64,000 nt of DNA from Chryseobacterium artocarpi (GCF_001684975.1 NZ_MAYH01000023.1:124001-188000), one strand, 5' to 3'; positions 47,291 through 56,635 are shown, numbered from the stretch's first letter. Translations and numbers: made by a program. The notes: generated by a model not told the origin, from the letters alone.

Positions 47291-47818
47291 ATGAAATATT
47301 GTGCTTTTCTCCGCGGTGTCAATGTAAAAGGAACTAATATGAAAATGGCAGATGTTTGTCAGGTTTTCAAAGATAGCGGAATGAAAGATGTGGTTTCCAT
47401 ACTTGCCTCTGGAAATATAGTATTTTCATCTGATAAAAATGCCGATGAATTAAAAATAATTCTGGAAAAAGCTATGTCAGAACACTTTTCTTACGAAGCT
47501 TTTTTATTCATAAAATCTCAATTAGAAACAGAAAAGTTCTGGAATAGTATTCCATTTGAAAAGAATGATGATCTTCATATTTATGGTTTTGTTGGAATGG
47601 CTGGTGTAGAAAATGTTTTAATGGAGGAGTTTGAAAAAGCTGCCCAAACTGAAAATGAAAAAGCTGAAATCATTAATGATATGTTTTACTGGCAGGTCCC
47701 GAAAGGCAACACATTAGATTCTACCTTTGGAAAAGTCTTAGGCAAGAAGAGTCTTAAAGATCAGATGACCAGCAGGAATGTCAATACATTTGAAAAGATT
47801 TTGAAAAAGATGACGTAG
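47291..47818 (+). CDS. DUF1697 family protein
   Basis: 175 residues. N-terminus MKYCAFLRGVNVKGTNMKMADVCQVFKDSGMKDVVSILASGNIVF is the diagnostic DUF1697 opening (yvaLLRGINVGG...LsSGNvvF). QVPKGNTLDSTFGK and TSRNVNTFEKIL end the domain as expected (typical T.RN..T...i). The family is uncharacterised and cytoplasmic. It lies 60 bases after the GT-C gene, with a short AAAACCTA direct repeat in between. Confidence 0.92.
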   Translation: MKYCAFLRGVNVKGTNMKMADVCQVFKDSGMKDVVSILASGNIVFSSDKNADELKIILEKAMSEHFSYEAFLFIKSQLETEKFWNSIPFEKNDDLHIYGFVGMAGVENVLMEEFEKAAQTENEKAEIINDMFYWQVPKGNTLDSTFGKVLGKKSLKDQMTSRNVNTFEKILKKMT

Positions 47819-47887
47819 ATCCTAGTTACAACACATACAGAATTTGAGAAACCTGTATTATTAACAGAATAAAAGATATCATGTAAT

Positions 47888-47950
47888 TCAATAGGAACGG
47901 GCTTTAGCCCGTTCTTTTTTATTAAAAATCCATTGGCTTTAGCCAAAATT
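47888..47950. repeat. Dispersed CGGGCTTYAGCCCG repeat, copy 2
   Basis: TTCAATAGGAACGGGCTTTA / GCCCGTTC, then ATCCATTGGCTTTAGCCAAAA. It aligns along about 63 bases with the copy at 3969-4033, 44 kb away. Confidence 0.7.
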
Positions 47951-48063
47951 TTGAACAATTGTTATCTTAATAGAGGAAATAAAATGAACCGCTCTCATGT
48001 CTAATATAATATTGCTTTGTTGGAAGCAAAGATTTTCAGGCAAGTATTATGCTCAGATTTTTA

Positions 48064-48096
48064 AGCCACAAATGATTTATTCGTGCATTAGTGGCT
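48064..48096. repeat. Palindromic repeat, CACGAAT family
   Basis: AGCCACAAATG (48064-48074) pairs with CATTAGTGGCT (48086-48096), ten of eleven positions. The enclosed ATTTATTCGTGCATTAGTGGC matches the arms of the elements at 34963 and 57932. Confidence 0.6.
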
Positions 48097-48361
48097 AATC
48101 TAAAAACAGTGTTCAATTTTATCATAGATAAAATCCTTACGTCTTAAAGCTGCTAATGTTTAATATAAATTGCTCCTTTGCGATACCCAATAGACACAGA
48201 AAAAACTCAGCAAAGTTGAAAATGTAATCAAATCTTCATCAAAAATAATAATTAAATCAAAATGGCATCATTATGTTTCTTAAACCCTAAACTAGAAACC
48301 AAATAATTTCCATTTCTAAAACTTTCTCAGTATTTTTACTGAACTTTTTAATTACAACAAA

Positions 48362-49171
48362 ATGATTCAGTATTTAGATAATATTCAGCACAAAGATTCA
48401 AAGAACTTTTTCCTTATTGCAGGACCTTGTATTATTGAAGGAGAAGATATGGCATTGAGAATTGCTGAGAAAGTGATTAACATTACAGATAAGTATAATA
48501 TTCCATATATTTTCAAAGGAAGTTTCAAAAAGGCAAATAGAAGCCGTGTAGATTCTTTTACAACAATTGGAGAAGAGAAATCTCTTGAGATCCTTAAAAA
48601 AGTAGGAGAGACGTTCAACATTCCTACCACTACAGATATTCATGAAAATGAGCACGCGGCTTTGGCTGCTCAATATGTTGATGTTCTACAGATTCCTGCG
48701 TTTCTTGTACGTCAGACAGACTTATTGGTAGCTGCGGCAAAAACAGGAAAATGTGTGACTTTGAAAAAAGGACAGTTCCTTTCTCCGGAAGCTATGAAGT
48801 TTGCTGTTCAGAAAGTTACGGATTCTGATAATCAGAAAGTGGCAATCATTGAAAGAGGAAATTCTTTCGGATATACAGATTTGATCGTAGATTACAGAGG
48901 AATTCCTACCATGAGAGAATATGCTCCGGTAATTTTAGATGTTACCCATTCTTTACAGCAGCCTAACCAAAGTTCAGGAGTTACAGGTGGAAGACCAGAC
49001 CTTATTGAAACTGTGGCTAAAGCAGGTATCGCTGTAGGAGCAGACGGAATTTTCATTGAAACACATCCAACTCCGGAAACAGCTCTATCTGATGGAGCTA
49101 ATATGTTAAGGCTGGATTTATTAGAAGATTTATTACAAAAATTAACAAGAATTAGAGAATCGATTTTGTAA
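48362..49171 (+). CDS. kdsA: KdsA, 3-deoxy-8-phosphooctulonate synthase
   Basis: 269 residues, TIM-barrel aldolase that condenses phosphoenolpyruvate with arabinose 5-phosphate to Kdo 8-phosphate. Motifs: LIAGPCIIEGEDMALRIAEKV, YIFKGSFKKANRSRVDSFTTIG, QIPAFLVRQTDLL, KKGQFLSPEAM, DVTHSLQQPN and GADGIFIETHPTPETALSDG. The Cys in AGPCIIE sits where E. coli KdsA has Asn, which places this enzyme in the metal-dependent class. The next gene starts 43 bases later. Confidence 0.96.
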   Translation: MIQYLDNIQHKDSKNFFLIAGPCIIEGEDMALRIAEKVINITDKYNIPYIFKGSFKKANRSRVDSFTTIGEEKSLEILKKVGETFNIPTTTDIHENEHAALAAQYVDVLQIPAFLVRQTDLLVAAAKTGKCVTLKKGQFLSPEAMKFAVQKVTDSDNQKVAIIERGNSFGYTDLIVDYRGIPTMREYAPVILDVTHSLQQPNQSSGVTGGRPDLIETVAKAGIAVGADGIFIETHPTPETALSDGANMLRLDLLEDLLQKLTRIRESIL

Positions 49172-49214
49172 TTGTTAAAAAAACATTAATTTTAGAAATT
49201 CTAAAATATTTCTT

Positions 49215-51455
49215 TTGAAAAAACTAGTTTTACCGCTAAGCCTTATGGTCCCGATGCTTATTTTCTCTCAACAAAGAAAAAAAGATACGGCGACCACTAA
49301 AGTGAACGATATAGAGGAAATTGTATTCCAGAAAAAAACAACAGGAAGAACCAATGACCTTACCAATATAAAAATTTCTGCAAAAGAAGCTAAAGCTGTA
49401 GCTTCTATCAGTGGAGGAATCGAAGGATTACTTAAAACATTACCTTCCGTAAACTCCAATACGGAGCTTTCTTCCCAATATATGGTTCGTGGTGGAAACT
49501 ATGACGAAAACCTTATCTACATCAATGATATAGAGATTTACAGACCTTTCCTGATCAGAAATTCTCAGCAGGAAGGGATGAGTATCATTAATCCGGATAT
49601 GGTTTCAACTGTTAATTTCTCAGCAGGAGGATTTGAAGCTAAATATGGTGATAAAATGTCTTCTGCTCTAAATATTTATTATAGAGAACCGGAAAAATTC
49701 GAAGTCTCAGGAGAAGCAAGTTTGATTGGTGGTAGATTAACAACTGGATTGGCATCAAAAAATAAAAAATTCACGGCTTTATTCTCAGGAAGGTACAGAA
49801 ATACGAATCTTGTTCTTAATACCTTGAAGGAAGACACCAATTTTAATCCTAGCTATTGGGATTTTCAGTCGTACCTGAACTATCATGTGAATGATAAGCT
49901 TTCCATGTCGTTCATTGGATATTATTCCAAGAATGATTATGAAATGATTCCTAAAGAAAAAAAGGTTGAGTTCGGAAGTCAGTTGCAGCCAATGTCTGTT
50001 GATATAAACTATTGGGGAAAGGAGAATGACCAATATAAAAATATGATGGGAACTTTCTCTTTGAACTATAAACCTTCAGATCAATGGAAGTTTACAATGG
50101 ATGCTTTTGCCTATCAGAATAGAGAGAGAGAATATTATACAATTCAATCTGCCTATCAATTACAGGTAATTGATCCTATTACTCAACAGCCGGTTTCATC
50201 CTACGATGGAGGCAGCCAGATAGATCATGCAAGAAATGATTTATTTGTAAGAACTTACGGAACACAGTTCAGAGCGAAGTTTTCTCCTAGTGTGAACAGT
50301 GACATTGAAGTTGGATTTAAATATGAAAAAGAAAATCTAAAGGATCTTACCAATGAATGGAGAGTGGTAGACTCTGCAGGATACAGTCTTCCAAGACCTG
50401 AAGTTATTGATCCAAGAACAAATCCTACATCAGGAAACCTTCGTTTATTCTATTATATTGCAGGGAAAAACAATATTGAACCTACAAGATTATCAGCTTA
50501 TGCACAATATTCCCATAAGTTCTATTGGGGAGCAAGCAAAATGTTTGTTAATGCAGGGGTAAGAGTTTCAAACTGGAGTTTCAATAAAGAAACAATTTTC
50601 TCACCAAGATTCCAGGTGGCGCTAAAACCGGATTGGGATTCCGATATGTTGTTCAAACTTTCCGGTGGAATTTACTATCAGGCACCATTCTATAAAGAAA
50701 TTAAGGACCTGAATGGAGATTTCAATTCCAATATAAAATCACAGCGTTCCATGCAGTTAATTCTTGCTAACGACTATGAATTTTATATGTATGACAGACC
50801 ATTCAAGCTTACAACAGAGCTTTATTACAAAAAAATGGATAATCTGATTCCATACTACATGGATAATGTAAGGGTTCGTTACTCAGGGCAAAACAATGCT
50901 AAAGGATATGCTTACGGGATTGATACAAGATTATTTGGAGAATTTGTTCCGGGAGTAGATTCTTGGTTGTCTGCAAGTTATGCAAGAGTGTATGAAAATA
51001 TTGACGGCAAAGGAAACATTCCAAGATCTACGGATCAAAGATTGAGAGTTGCTATGTTCTATCAGGATTATATGCCACAATTTCCTTCTATGAGAGTAAA
51101 CCTTACGTTAACTTATGCTATGGGATTACCAACAGGTTCACCAGTGTTATTCAATGACAATGGACAGCCTGACTTTAATGCAGCATACAATTATCAAAAA
51201 ACACTTACCTCCTATAAAAGGGTAGATATAGGATTATCAAAAGTATTTATAGACCCAAAGGATAAGAATAAAAGATCCGGTTTCTGGGGAAATTTTCAGG
51301 AGCTGACTTTAGGTGTTCAGGTTTTCAATGCATTTAACATTAATAATGCAGTGGCAAACCAATGGATTACAGATTATAATTCAAACAATATTTATCCTGT
51401 TCCGGTATATCTTACAGGGCGTTTCTTTAACGTTAAGTTAGAATTTAAACTATAG
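49215..51455 (+). CDS. TonB-dependent receptor (plug and barrel)
   Basis: 746 residues from a TTG start at 49215 (MKKLVLPLSLMVPMLIFSQ, signal peptide); the first in-frame ATG would cut into the signal. The plug domain follows: GGIEGLLKTLPSVNSNTELSSQYMVRGGNYDENLIYINDIEIYRP (about residues 72-116), then the outer-membrane barrel to the C-terminal FFNVKLEFKL. No CarboxypepD_reg domain precedes the plug and no SusD-like partner follows, so it is not a SusC. It imports a siderophore, cofactor or other ligand across the outer membrane; ligand unknown. Possibly co-transcribed with kdsA. Confidence 0.92.
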   Translation: MKKLVLPLSLMVPMLIFSQQRKKDTATTKVNDIEEIVFQKKTTGRTNDLTNIKISAKEAKAVASISGGIEGLLKTLPSVNSNTELSSQYMVRGGNYDENLIYINDIEIYRPFLIRNSQQEGMSIINPDMVSTVNFSAGGFEAKYGDKMSSALNIYYREPEKFEVSGEASLIGGRLTTGLASKNKKFTALFSGRYRNTNLVLNTLKEDTNFNPSYWDFQSYLNYHVNDKLSMSFIGYYSKNDYEMIPKEKKVEFGSQLQPMSVDINYWGKENDQYKNMMGTFSLNYKPSDQWKFTMDAFAYQNREREYYTIQSAYQLQVIDPITQQPVSSYDGGSQIDHARNDLFVRTYGTQFRAKFSPSVNSDIEVGFKYEKENLKDLTNEWRVVDSAGYSLPRPEVIDPRTNPTSGNLRLFYYIAGKNNIEPTRLSAYAQYSHKFYWGASKMFVNAGVRVSNWSFNKETIFSPRFQVALKPDWDSDMLFKLSGGIYYQAPFYKEIKDLNGDFNSNIKSQRSMQLILANDYEFYMYDRPFKLTTELYYKKMDNLIPYYMDNVRVRYSGQNNAKGYAYGIDTRLFGEFVPGVDSWLSASYARVYENIDGKGNIPRSTDQRLRVAMFYQDYMPQFPSMRVNLTLTYAMGLPTGSPVLFNDNGQPDFNAAYNYQKTLTSYKRVDIGLSKVFIDPKDKNKRSGFWGNFQELTLGVQVFNAFNINNAVANQWITDYNSNNIYPVPVYLTGRFFNVKLEFKL

Positions 51456-51537
51456 AGACAGAAGTTCCAAGTTAAATTTTTCTGACAGTATTTTTAAATC
51501 TATTGAATCAGTAAAAATTAATCCAAGAATAAAGATC

Positions 51538-51569
51538 AAAGCTTTCGGATTTTTCCGGAAGCTTTTTTA
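51538..51569 (+). terminator. Terminator after the TonB-dependent receptor
   Basis: AAAGCTTTCGGA-TTTT-TCCGGAAGCTTT, 12-bp stem with one G-T pair, followed by T's. Confidence 0.8.
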
Positions 51570-51629
51570 TTTTCCTGAATTTTATAACAACATTACAAAA
51601 TTTTATAACAATGGTATCCCGGATATTTT

Positions 51630-51637
51630 TAACTTTG
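51630..51637 (+). promoter_or_regulatory. -7 promoter element of the copper cluster
   Basis: TAACTTTG, exact TAnnTTTG, ending only 8 bases before the ATG at 51646. The transcript would be leaderless or nearly so. Confidence 0.6.
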
Positions 51638-51645
51638 TCCTATCA

Positions 51646-52026
51646 ATGAAAAAGATTCTTGCCATATTATTCTCTATTTTCTACTTCGGATTCTCTTCCG
51701 GAGCAGCATTTAGCGTTCATTATTGTATGCAGGAATTTGTTTCTGTAAGTCAGAAAGTTGATGATATTTGTGGTAAATGTGGCGTTAAAGATAAAAAAGG
51801 ATGCTGCAAAACAGAGATTAAACTTGTAAAAGTAGATGATTCCCAAAAGTCTGATTTGCTTAAAATCGATTTTTTAAGTCAGATTTCAGAAATTCCGGTG
51901 AAACATCAGTTTGTTTTTACAGATAAATCATTCTCTGCAACAAAGTTTACTCAGATTCAGATCAACGGACCTCCGGATTACAAACCGGTACCTATCTATA
52001 TCAATCATTGTAATTTTAGAATTTAG
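51646..52026 (+). CDS. HYC_CC_PP family protein, copper-cluster associated
   Basis: 126 residues with a Sec signal (MKKILAILFSIFYFGFSSGAAFS). The mature protein carries the three motifs that name the family: HYCMQ just after the signal, the double Cys in KKGCCKTE (with an earlier CGKCG), and GPPDYKP near the C-terminus. Cys-rich secreted protein, likely to bind copper or another soft metal; the family's function is not established. First gene of a metal cluster that continues to 56586. Confidence 0.85.
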   Translation: MKKILAILFSIFYFGFSSGAAFSVHYCMQEFVSVSQKVDDICGKCGVKDKKGCCKTEIKLVKVDDSQKSDLLKIDFLSQISEIPVKHQFVFTDKSFSATKFTQIQINGPPDYKPVPIYINHCNFRI

Positions 52027-52140
52027 AATCCGTCCGTCGTTTCCGGTGTTAAACAACATTGTGAAAGATGACATGCCTTGACGCATTACCTGTGCGTTAC
52101 ATTATTCTTTATTAAAAAATTAATTCTAAAATTTAAAACA

Positions 52141-52614
52141 ATGAAAAAGTATATCATTACAGCAGCACTATCTTTATTTTCAATTGCTTCACTTTCAGCA
52201 CAATCTAAAAAAGATGCTCAGGTTTCAAAGCTATATCAGAACTATATTGCAATCAAATCAGCTTTAGCCTCTGATGATGCAGACAAAACTTCAAAAGCTG
52301 CTACAGAATTTATTAAAACAGCTTCTACAATTGATTATAAGCTAGTTTCAGAAGGAAATCTTAATATTCTTAGAAAAGATGCTTCCGTTATTTCTGAAGC
52401 AAGAACTGTTGCTGCTCAAAGAGAGACATTCCTCAATCTTTCAGACAATATGATTGCTCTTACAAAAGAGTTCAAACTTTCTGAAAAACCGGTATATGTA
52501 CAATATTGCCCGATGGCTGACGGTAGTTGGTTAAGTGATGAAAAACAGATCATGAATCCATACTACGGAAAATCTATGCTTTCATGCGGAAGTGTAAAGT
52601 CAGAAATTAAGTAA
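52141..52614 (+). CDS. DUF3347 domain periplasmic protein
   Basis: 157 residues from ATG 52141, giving signal MKKYIITAALSLFSIASLSAQ. The DUF3347 domain covers the rest: LYQNYIAIKSALASDDADKTSKAATEFIKTA, then FLNLSDNMIALTKEF and the closing YVQYCPMADGSWLSDEKQIMNPYYGKSMLSCG. The CPM ... SCG cysteines and Met are conserved in the family, which is often fused or linked to copper efflux components. A second member sits at 55482, on the other side of the oxidase gene. Confidence 0.88.
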   Translation: MKKYIITAALSLFSIASLSAQSKKDAQVSKLYQNYIAIKSALASDDADKTSKAATEFIKTASTIDYKLVSEGNLNILRKDASVISEARTVAAQRETFLNLSDNMIALTKEFKLSEKPVYVQYCPMADGSWLSDEKQIMNPYYGKSMLSCGSVKSEIK

Positions 52615-52704
52615 TATATTGTATTAATCATTAAAACAATAAGTTGCGCGATTTACTTTATATTTGAATTTAAGTCGCGTAGCTTTTTAAAAGTTCGAAA
52701 TATT

Positions 52705-55443
52705 ATGAAAAAACTAATAATGTTTCTGGTGCTTTTATTCTCTGTTTTTACTTTCGCACAAACTACAAAATCCTATTATACATGTCCTATGCACCCTGAG
52801 GTCTTATCTTCAAAACCTGGAGACTGCCCGAAATGCAAGATGACATTGGTAAAGAAAACTGTTGTTGCAAGACCGGCTGTAAAGCCCGTACCTAAAATAG
52901 AACCAAAAGCAAAACCGGTAGAAACTAAAGTCAATAAAGCTAAAATTGAGGAAGTTAAGAAACCAATTTCAGTTAAAAGAGCTGAGAAAGCTCAGAGTGA
53001 TAAACCAGCTTTAAAATCTGAAAATAAATCTCAATCTCAGATCTCCTATACTTGTCCCATGCATCCGGAAGTTGTTTCTGATAAACCAGGAAAGTGCCCA
53101 AAATGTGGAATGGAGCTGGTTGAAAAAGAAGATCATAAACACGCCATCGTTGAGAATCCAAAAGAGGAAAAATCAGTTTTAAAAAGAAATTCAGAAAACG
53201 GGAAGGTTACTTTTGGAGGGAAAACCGTTCGTTATGACCTATACGTAAAAGATACTATCGTCAATTTTACAGGAAAAAATAGGAGAGCACTTGCTATCAA
53301 CGGTAAACTTCAGGCTCCGACCTTATATTTTACAGAAGGAGATACGGCAGAAATTTATCTGCATAATATGTTAAAGGAAAATACTGGGCTTCACTGGCAT
53401 GGAGTAATTTTACCTAATGAACATGACGGAGTTCCATATCTTACAACAAAACCCGTAAAACCAGGAGAAACACATTTATATAAGTTTAAAATCTCTCAAA
53501 ACGGAACCTACTGGTACCATTCACATGAAGCATTGCAGGAACAGATAGGAATGAACGGAATTTTGGTATTTAAAAAGAGAGATGGAGAACCCAAAACCGA
53601 ATATAATGCAGAAATTCCTGTATTATTAGGAGACTGGAGTGATGATGATCCAATGCAGATTGCACGTAGGCTTCACATGGCAAATACAGATTGGTACGCC
53701 GTGAAGAAAAATGCGGTTCAGAGTTATTGGGAAGCTATTAAGTCCGGAAATTTCGGAACAAAAGCTTTAAACGAATGGAAAAGGATGGAAGCTATGGATG
53801 TAAGTGACGTATATTATGATAAATTTTTAATCAACGGAGTTCCAAGTTCTGACTATTCCAATTTGAAAGCTGGTGATAAAGTAAGATTAAGAGTTGCCAA
53901 TGGAGGTTCATCCACTTATTTCTGGCTGAATTATGGTGGCGGCAAAATAAAAGTTGTGGGAAATGACGGAAATGATGTAGTTCCTGTAGAAGTAGACCGC
54001 CTGATTGTAGGAGTTTCGGAAACCTATGATATTGAAGTAACCATTCCTGAGAATAAGAGTTTTGAATTCCGTGCTACCTCGGAAGACAGGATAGGGCACG
54101 CTTCACTTTGGCTGGGTTCCGGTGAGAAAATAGAGGCTCCCAATTTACCAAGATTAATGCTTTTTGAAGGAATGAAAATGATGAACGGAATGATGGAAAT
54201 GAGCGGAAATATGAAGCCAATGACGATGACAATGGGAAATCAGATGATGGACATGAATGAAGTAATGTATCCGGAAATTCCTGAAAGTCAAAGAAAAACG
54301 ACTGCAAAGCATATCAAGGAGATGATGGGCGTGAAAACGAAAGAAGAGAAAGAAGATCATTCTCAACATACAGGAATGGATATGAAGGAAGAAAAAACCA
54401 TCAAAAGACTGTCTTACAATATTTTAAAATCTCCCGAAAAAACAATTCTTCCAACAGATAGCGTTCGAAATATGAAGTTTACATTGGAAGGAAATATGAA
54501 TCATTATCTGTGGACACTGGACAATAAAACGGTCACAGAAACAGATAAGATTTTGATTAAAAAAGGAGAAATTTTAAGAATCAAATTGTATAATAACTCT
54601 ATGATGCGTCACCCGATGCACCTTCATGGACATGATTTCAGATTGATTAATTCAAAAGGAGAGTATTCACCACTGAAAAATGTAGTAGATATTATGCCGA
54701 TGGAGACTGTTACGATTGAATTTGCTGCGAATCAGGATGGAGATTGGTTTTTCCATTGTCATATTCTGTATCACATGATGGCGGGAATGGGTAGAATCTT
54801 CAGTTATGAAAATTCAAAACCGAATCCACAGCTTCCCAACAGAAAATTAGCTTGGAAGAACTTTTTGAAAGACAATAAGATGGTAAGTTCAATGGCAATG
54901 TTGGATGTGGCAAGCAATAAGATCCATGCAGAAACTATGACGATGTTCGGACCAAGATGGGCAAACTTAAATGAATTTCATACCAATTGGAACTTTGACC
55001 ATTTTGAAGGAAGTGTAAAAGCAGGACGATTTTTAGGTAAATTCCAATGGGCACTTCCATACGCGGGATTCAGATTCCAGAAAAATCATGAGATCATGGA
55101 AAGACAGATGGCTGAAGATATGGGAATGGATTTTCATGGTAAGAAAACATGGTTTGGACAGCAAAAAGCTTCCAAAAGCAAGTATTCATTCATTATTGGT
55201 ATGCAATACGTATTGCCAATGTTAATTACCGCAGATGCCAGTGTAGACCATAACGGGAAAGTATTGTTGGAGCTGAGCAGAGAAGATATCCCGATTTCCA
55301 GAAGATGGAGAGGAAACTTCAGTGTTAATTCTGACGGTGAATTTTCTACAGGCTTGAGATATATCGTTCAGAAATGGTTGTCTCTTTCCGGAAACTATGA
55401 TAATGAAATGGGCTGGGGAGCCGGTGTTACCTTGACCTATTAA
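52705..55443 (+). CDS. Multicopper oxidase with two heavy-metal-binding modules and beta-rich C-terminus
   Basis: 912 residues, CopA-like, longer than usual CopA. After a signal (MKKLIMFLVLLFSVFTFAQ) come two heavy-metal-binding repeats, YTCPMHPEV...CPKC at residues 25-44 and 115-134, joined by a Lys/Pro/Val-rich linker. The multicopper oxidase core has all four copper motifs: HWH (230-232), HSH (272-274), HPMHLHGH (from 636) and HCHILYHMMAGM (from 684). A Met-rich stretch lies at about 490-521. The last 190 residues are strand-rich and end in an aromatic residue (GVTLTY), resembling an outer-membrane CopB-like barrel part. Probable Cu(I) oxidase in the periplasm. Confidence 0.9.
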   Translation: MKKLIMFLVLLFSVFTFAQTTKSYYTCPMHPEVLSSKPGDCPKCKMTLVKKTVVARPAVKPVPKIEPKAKPVETKVNKAKIEEVKKPISVKRAEKAQSDKPALKSENKSQSQISYTCPMHPEVVSDKPGKCPKCGMELVEKEDHKHAIVENPKEEKSVLKRNSENGKVTFGGKTVRYDLYVKDTIVNFTGKNRRALAINGKLQAPTLYFTEGDTAEIYLHNMLKENTGLHWHGVILPNEHDGVPYLTTKPVKPGETHLYKFKISQNGTYWYHSHEALQEQIGMNGILVFKKRDGEPKTEYNAEIPVLLGDWSDDDPMQIARRLHMANTDWYAVKKNAVQSYWEAIKSGNFGTKALNEWKRMEAMDVSDVYYDKFLINGVPSSDYSNLKAGDKVRLRVANGGSSTYFWLNYGGGKIKVVGNDGNDVVPVEVDRLIVGVSETYDIEVTIPENKSFEFRATSEDRIGHASLWLGSGEKIEAPNLPRLMLFEGMKMMNGMMEMSGNMKPMTMTMGNQMMDMNEVMYPEIPESQRKTTAKHIKEMMGVKTKEEKEDHSQHTGMDMKEEKTIKRLSYNILKSPEKTILPTDSVRNMKFTLEGNMNHYLWTLDNKTVTETDKILIKKGEILRIKLYNNSMMRHPMHLHGHDFRLINSKGEYSPLKNVVDIMPMETVTIEFAANQDGDWFFHCHILYHMMAGMGRIFSYENSKPNPQLPNRKLAWKNFLKDNKMVSSMAMLDVASNKIHAETMTMFGPRWANLNEFHTNWNFDHFEGSVKAGRFLGKFQWALPYAGFRFQKNHEIMERQMAEDMGMDFHGKKTWFGQQKASKSKYSFIIGMQYVLPMLITADASVDHNGKVLLELSREDIPISRRWRGNFSVNSDGEFSTGLRYIVQKWLSLSGNYDNEMGWGAGVTLTY

Positions 55444-55481
55444 TTTATAACTCTATTATTTTATAAAATCAGTCAGAAACA

Positions 55482-56117
55482 ATGAAAAATATAATAACCG
55501 TACTATTAGTTGGAGCTACATTATATTCATGTACTAAACCCGAAAATAAAGTCTCTGAAAGGAAGACAACGGAACCGGAAATTAAAAACGTAGACAAAAC
55601 CGAGCCCGCCGTTGCTTCAAATCAAAGTCAAGAAGTAAAAGAACGTTCAGAAGAAAATAAACAGGAAACCGTTGAACTCTCAGCCTTTCCGATACAGCAA
55701 GTAATCAAAGGCTATCTTCCTTTGAAAAATGCTTTGACTCAGGATGATGCTGAAAAAGCGTCCAATGCCGCTAAGACTTTGTTTTCTATATTAAAGAGAA
55801 TAGATGTTAGCAAGATCAATGTAAAAAACACTTCCGAAGTACGTGATATTTTGGAAAGCGCAACAGAAAATGCAGAACATATTGGGGATAATGCTAATGA
55901 TATAGAACATCAGAGAGAGCATTTACTTTCTTTGAGTAATGATATTACAGATTTAATAGGAGAAGTAGGAACCGGTGGATTAAAATTATATCAGGATTTC
56001 TGTCCTATGTACAATAATGGAAAAGGAGGAACTTGGATTAGTGAGACAAAAGAAATTGTCAATCCTTATGAAGGATCAAAAATGCTCAACTGTGGATCTG
56101 TAAAAAAAGTTTTGTAG
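55482..56117 (+). CDS. DUF3347 domain lipoprotein
   Basis: 211 residues. Lipoprotein signal MKNIITVLLVGATLYSC (lipobox LYSC), then a charged linker of about 50 residues rich in Glu, Lys and Asn, then a DUF3347 domain: IKGYLPLKNALTQDDAEKASNAAKTLFSIL ... QDFCPMYNNGKGGTWISETKEIVNPYEGSKMLNCG. Paralogous to the protein at 52141 (same CPM and CG ends). Membrane-anchored copper chaperone or sensor is plausible. The stop is 4 bases before the next gene. Confidence 0.88.
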   Translation: MKNIITVLLVGATLYSCTKPENKVSERKTTEPEIKNVDKTEPAVASNQSQEVKERSEENKQETVELSAFPIQQVIKGYLPLKNALTQDDAEKASNAAKTLFSILKRIDVSKINVKNTSEVRDILESATENAEHIGDNANDIEHQREHLLSLSNDITDLIGEVGTGGLKLYQDFCPMYNNGKGGTWISETKEIVNPYEGSKMLNCGSVKKVL

Positions 56118-56121
56118 ACAG

Positions 56122-56586
56122 ATGAGCATCCTTATTAAAAGAATACTGTTCATCTTCTTCCTTATTTTTTTAATAATTCAGGTGATTCAGCCTGTTCGTA
56201 ATATTGATTATGGGCAGGTATCTTCATCTGACCTTTCAAAGGTTTATAAGGTTCCTAAAAATGTAGAATCTATTTTGAAAACCTCATGCTACGATTGCCA
56301 TAGTAACTCAACTGAGTATCCTGTTTATGCCTATATCCAACCATTAAGTTTTTTTCTTGAGAATCATATCAAAGAAGGAAAAAAAGAATTGAACTTTAGT
56401 GAATGGGGGCTTTACAGCAAGAGGAAACAGTCTAATAAATTAGAAGCTGTTGAAAATCAGATAAAGCAAGGTAAAATGCCATTTTCTTCATACCTTTATC
56501 TTCATCACGATGCAAAACTGTCTGATGAAAAGATTAAAGAAGTTGTGAATTGGATAGAATCAACCAGAGCGGAAAGCAAAAAATAA
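56122..56586 (+). CDS. Haem-binding domain protein (cytochrome c-like), membrane-anchored
   Basis: 154 residues. One N-terminal hydrophobic helix (ILFIFFLIFLIIQVI) anchors the protein with its bulk in the periplasm. A single CxxCH motif, TSCYDCHSNST (about residues 56-66), marks the haem-binding family. The segment PVYAYIQPLSFFLENHIKEGKKELNFSEWG is typical of it, and the C-terminal helix DEKIKEVVNWIES is too. Starts 4 bases after the DUF3347 lipoprotein gene, so certainly on the same transcript. It could accept electrons in this copper cluster; that is inference. Confidence 0.88.
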   Translation: MSILIKRILFIFFLIFLIIQVIQPVRNIDYGQVSSSDLSKVYKVPKNVESILKTSCYDCHSNSTEYPVYAYIQPLSFFLENHIKEGKKELNFSEWGLYSKRKQSNKLEAVENQIKQGKMPFSSYLYLHHDAKLSDEKIKEVVNWIESTRAESKK

Positions 56587-56607
56587 ACAAATAAAGACAG
56601 TCAGTCT

Positions 56608-56632
56608 ATAGCCGGAAATTATTTCCGGCTAT
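56608..56632. terminator. Bidirectional terminator, copper cluster / monooxygenase
   Basis: TAGCCGGAAAT/ATTTCCGGCTA 11-bp stem between convergent genes, T's on the right. Confidence 0.8.
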
Positions 56633-56635
56633 TTT

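Larger units (their letters stand above)
47819..48361. other. 543-bp gene-free region before kdsA
   Basis: No supported gene. It contains the second CGGGCTTYAGCCCG repeat (47888-47950), a palindrome of the CACGAAT family (48064-48096) and degenerate low-complexity AT sequence. A kdsA promoter is expected near the right end, but no clean TAnnTTTG box is seen. Confidence 0.6.
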
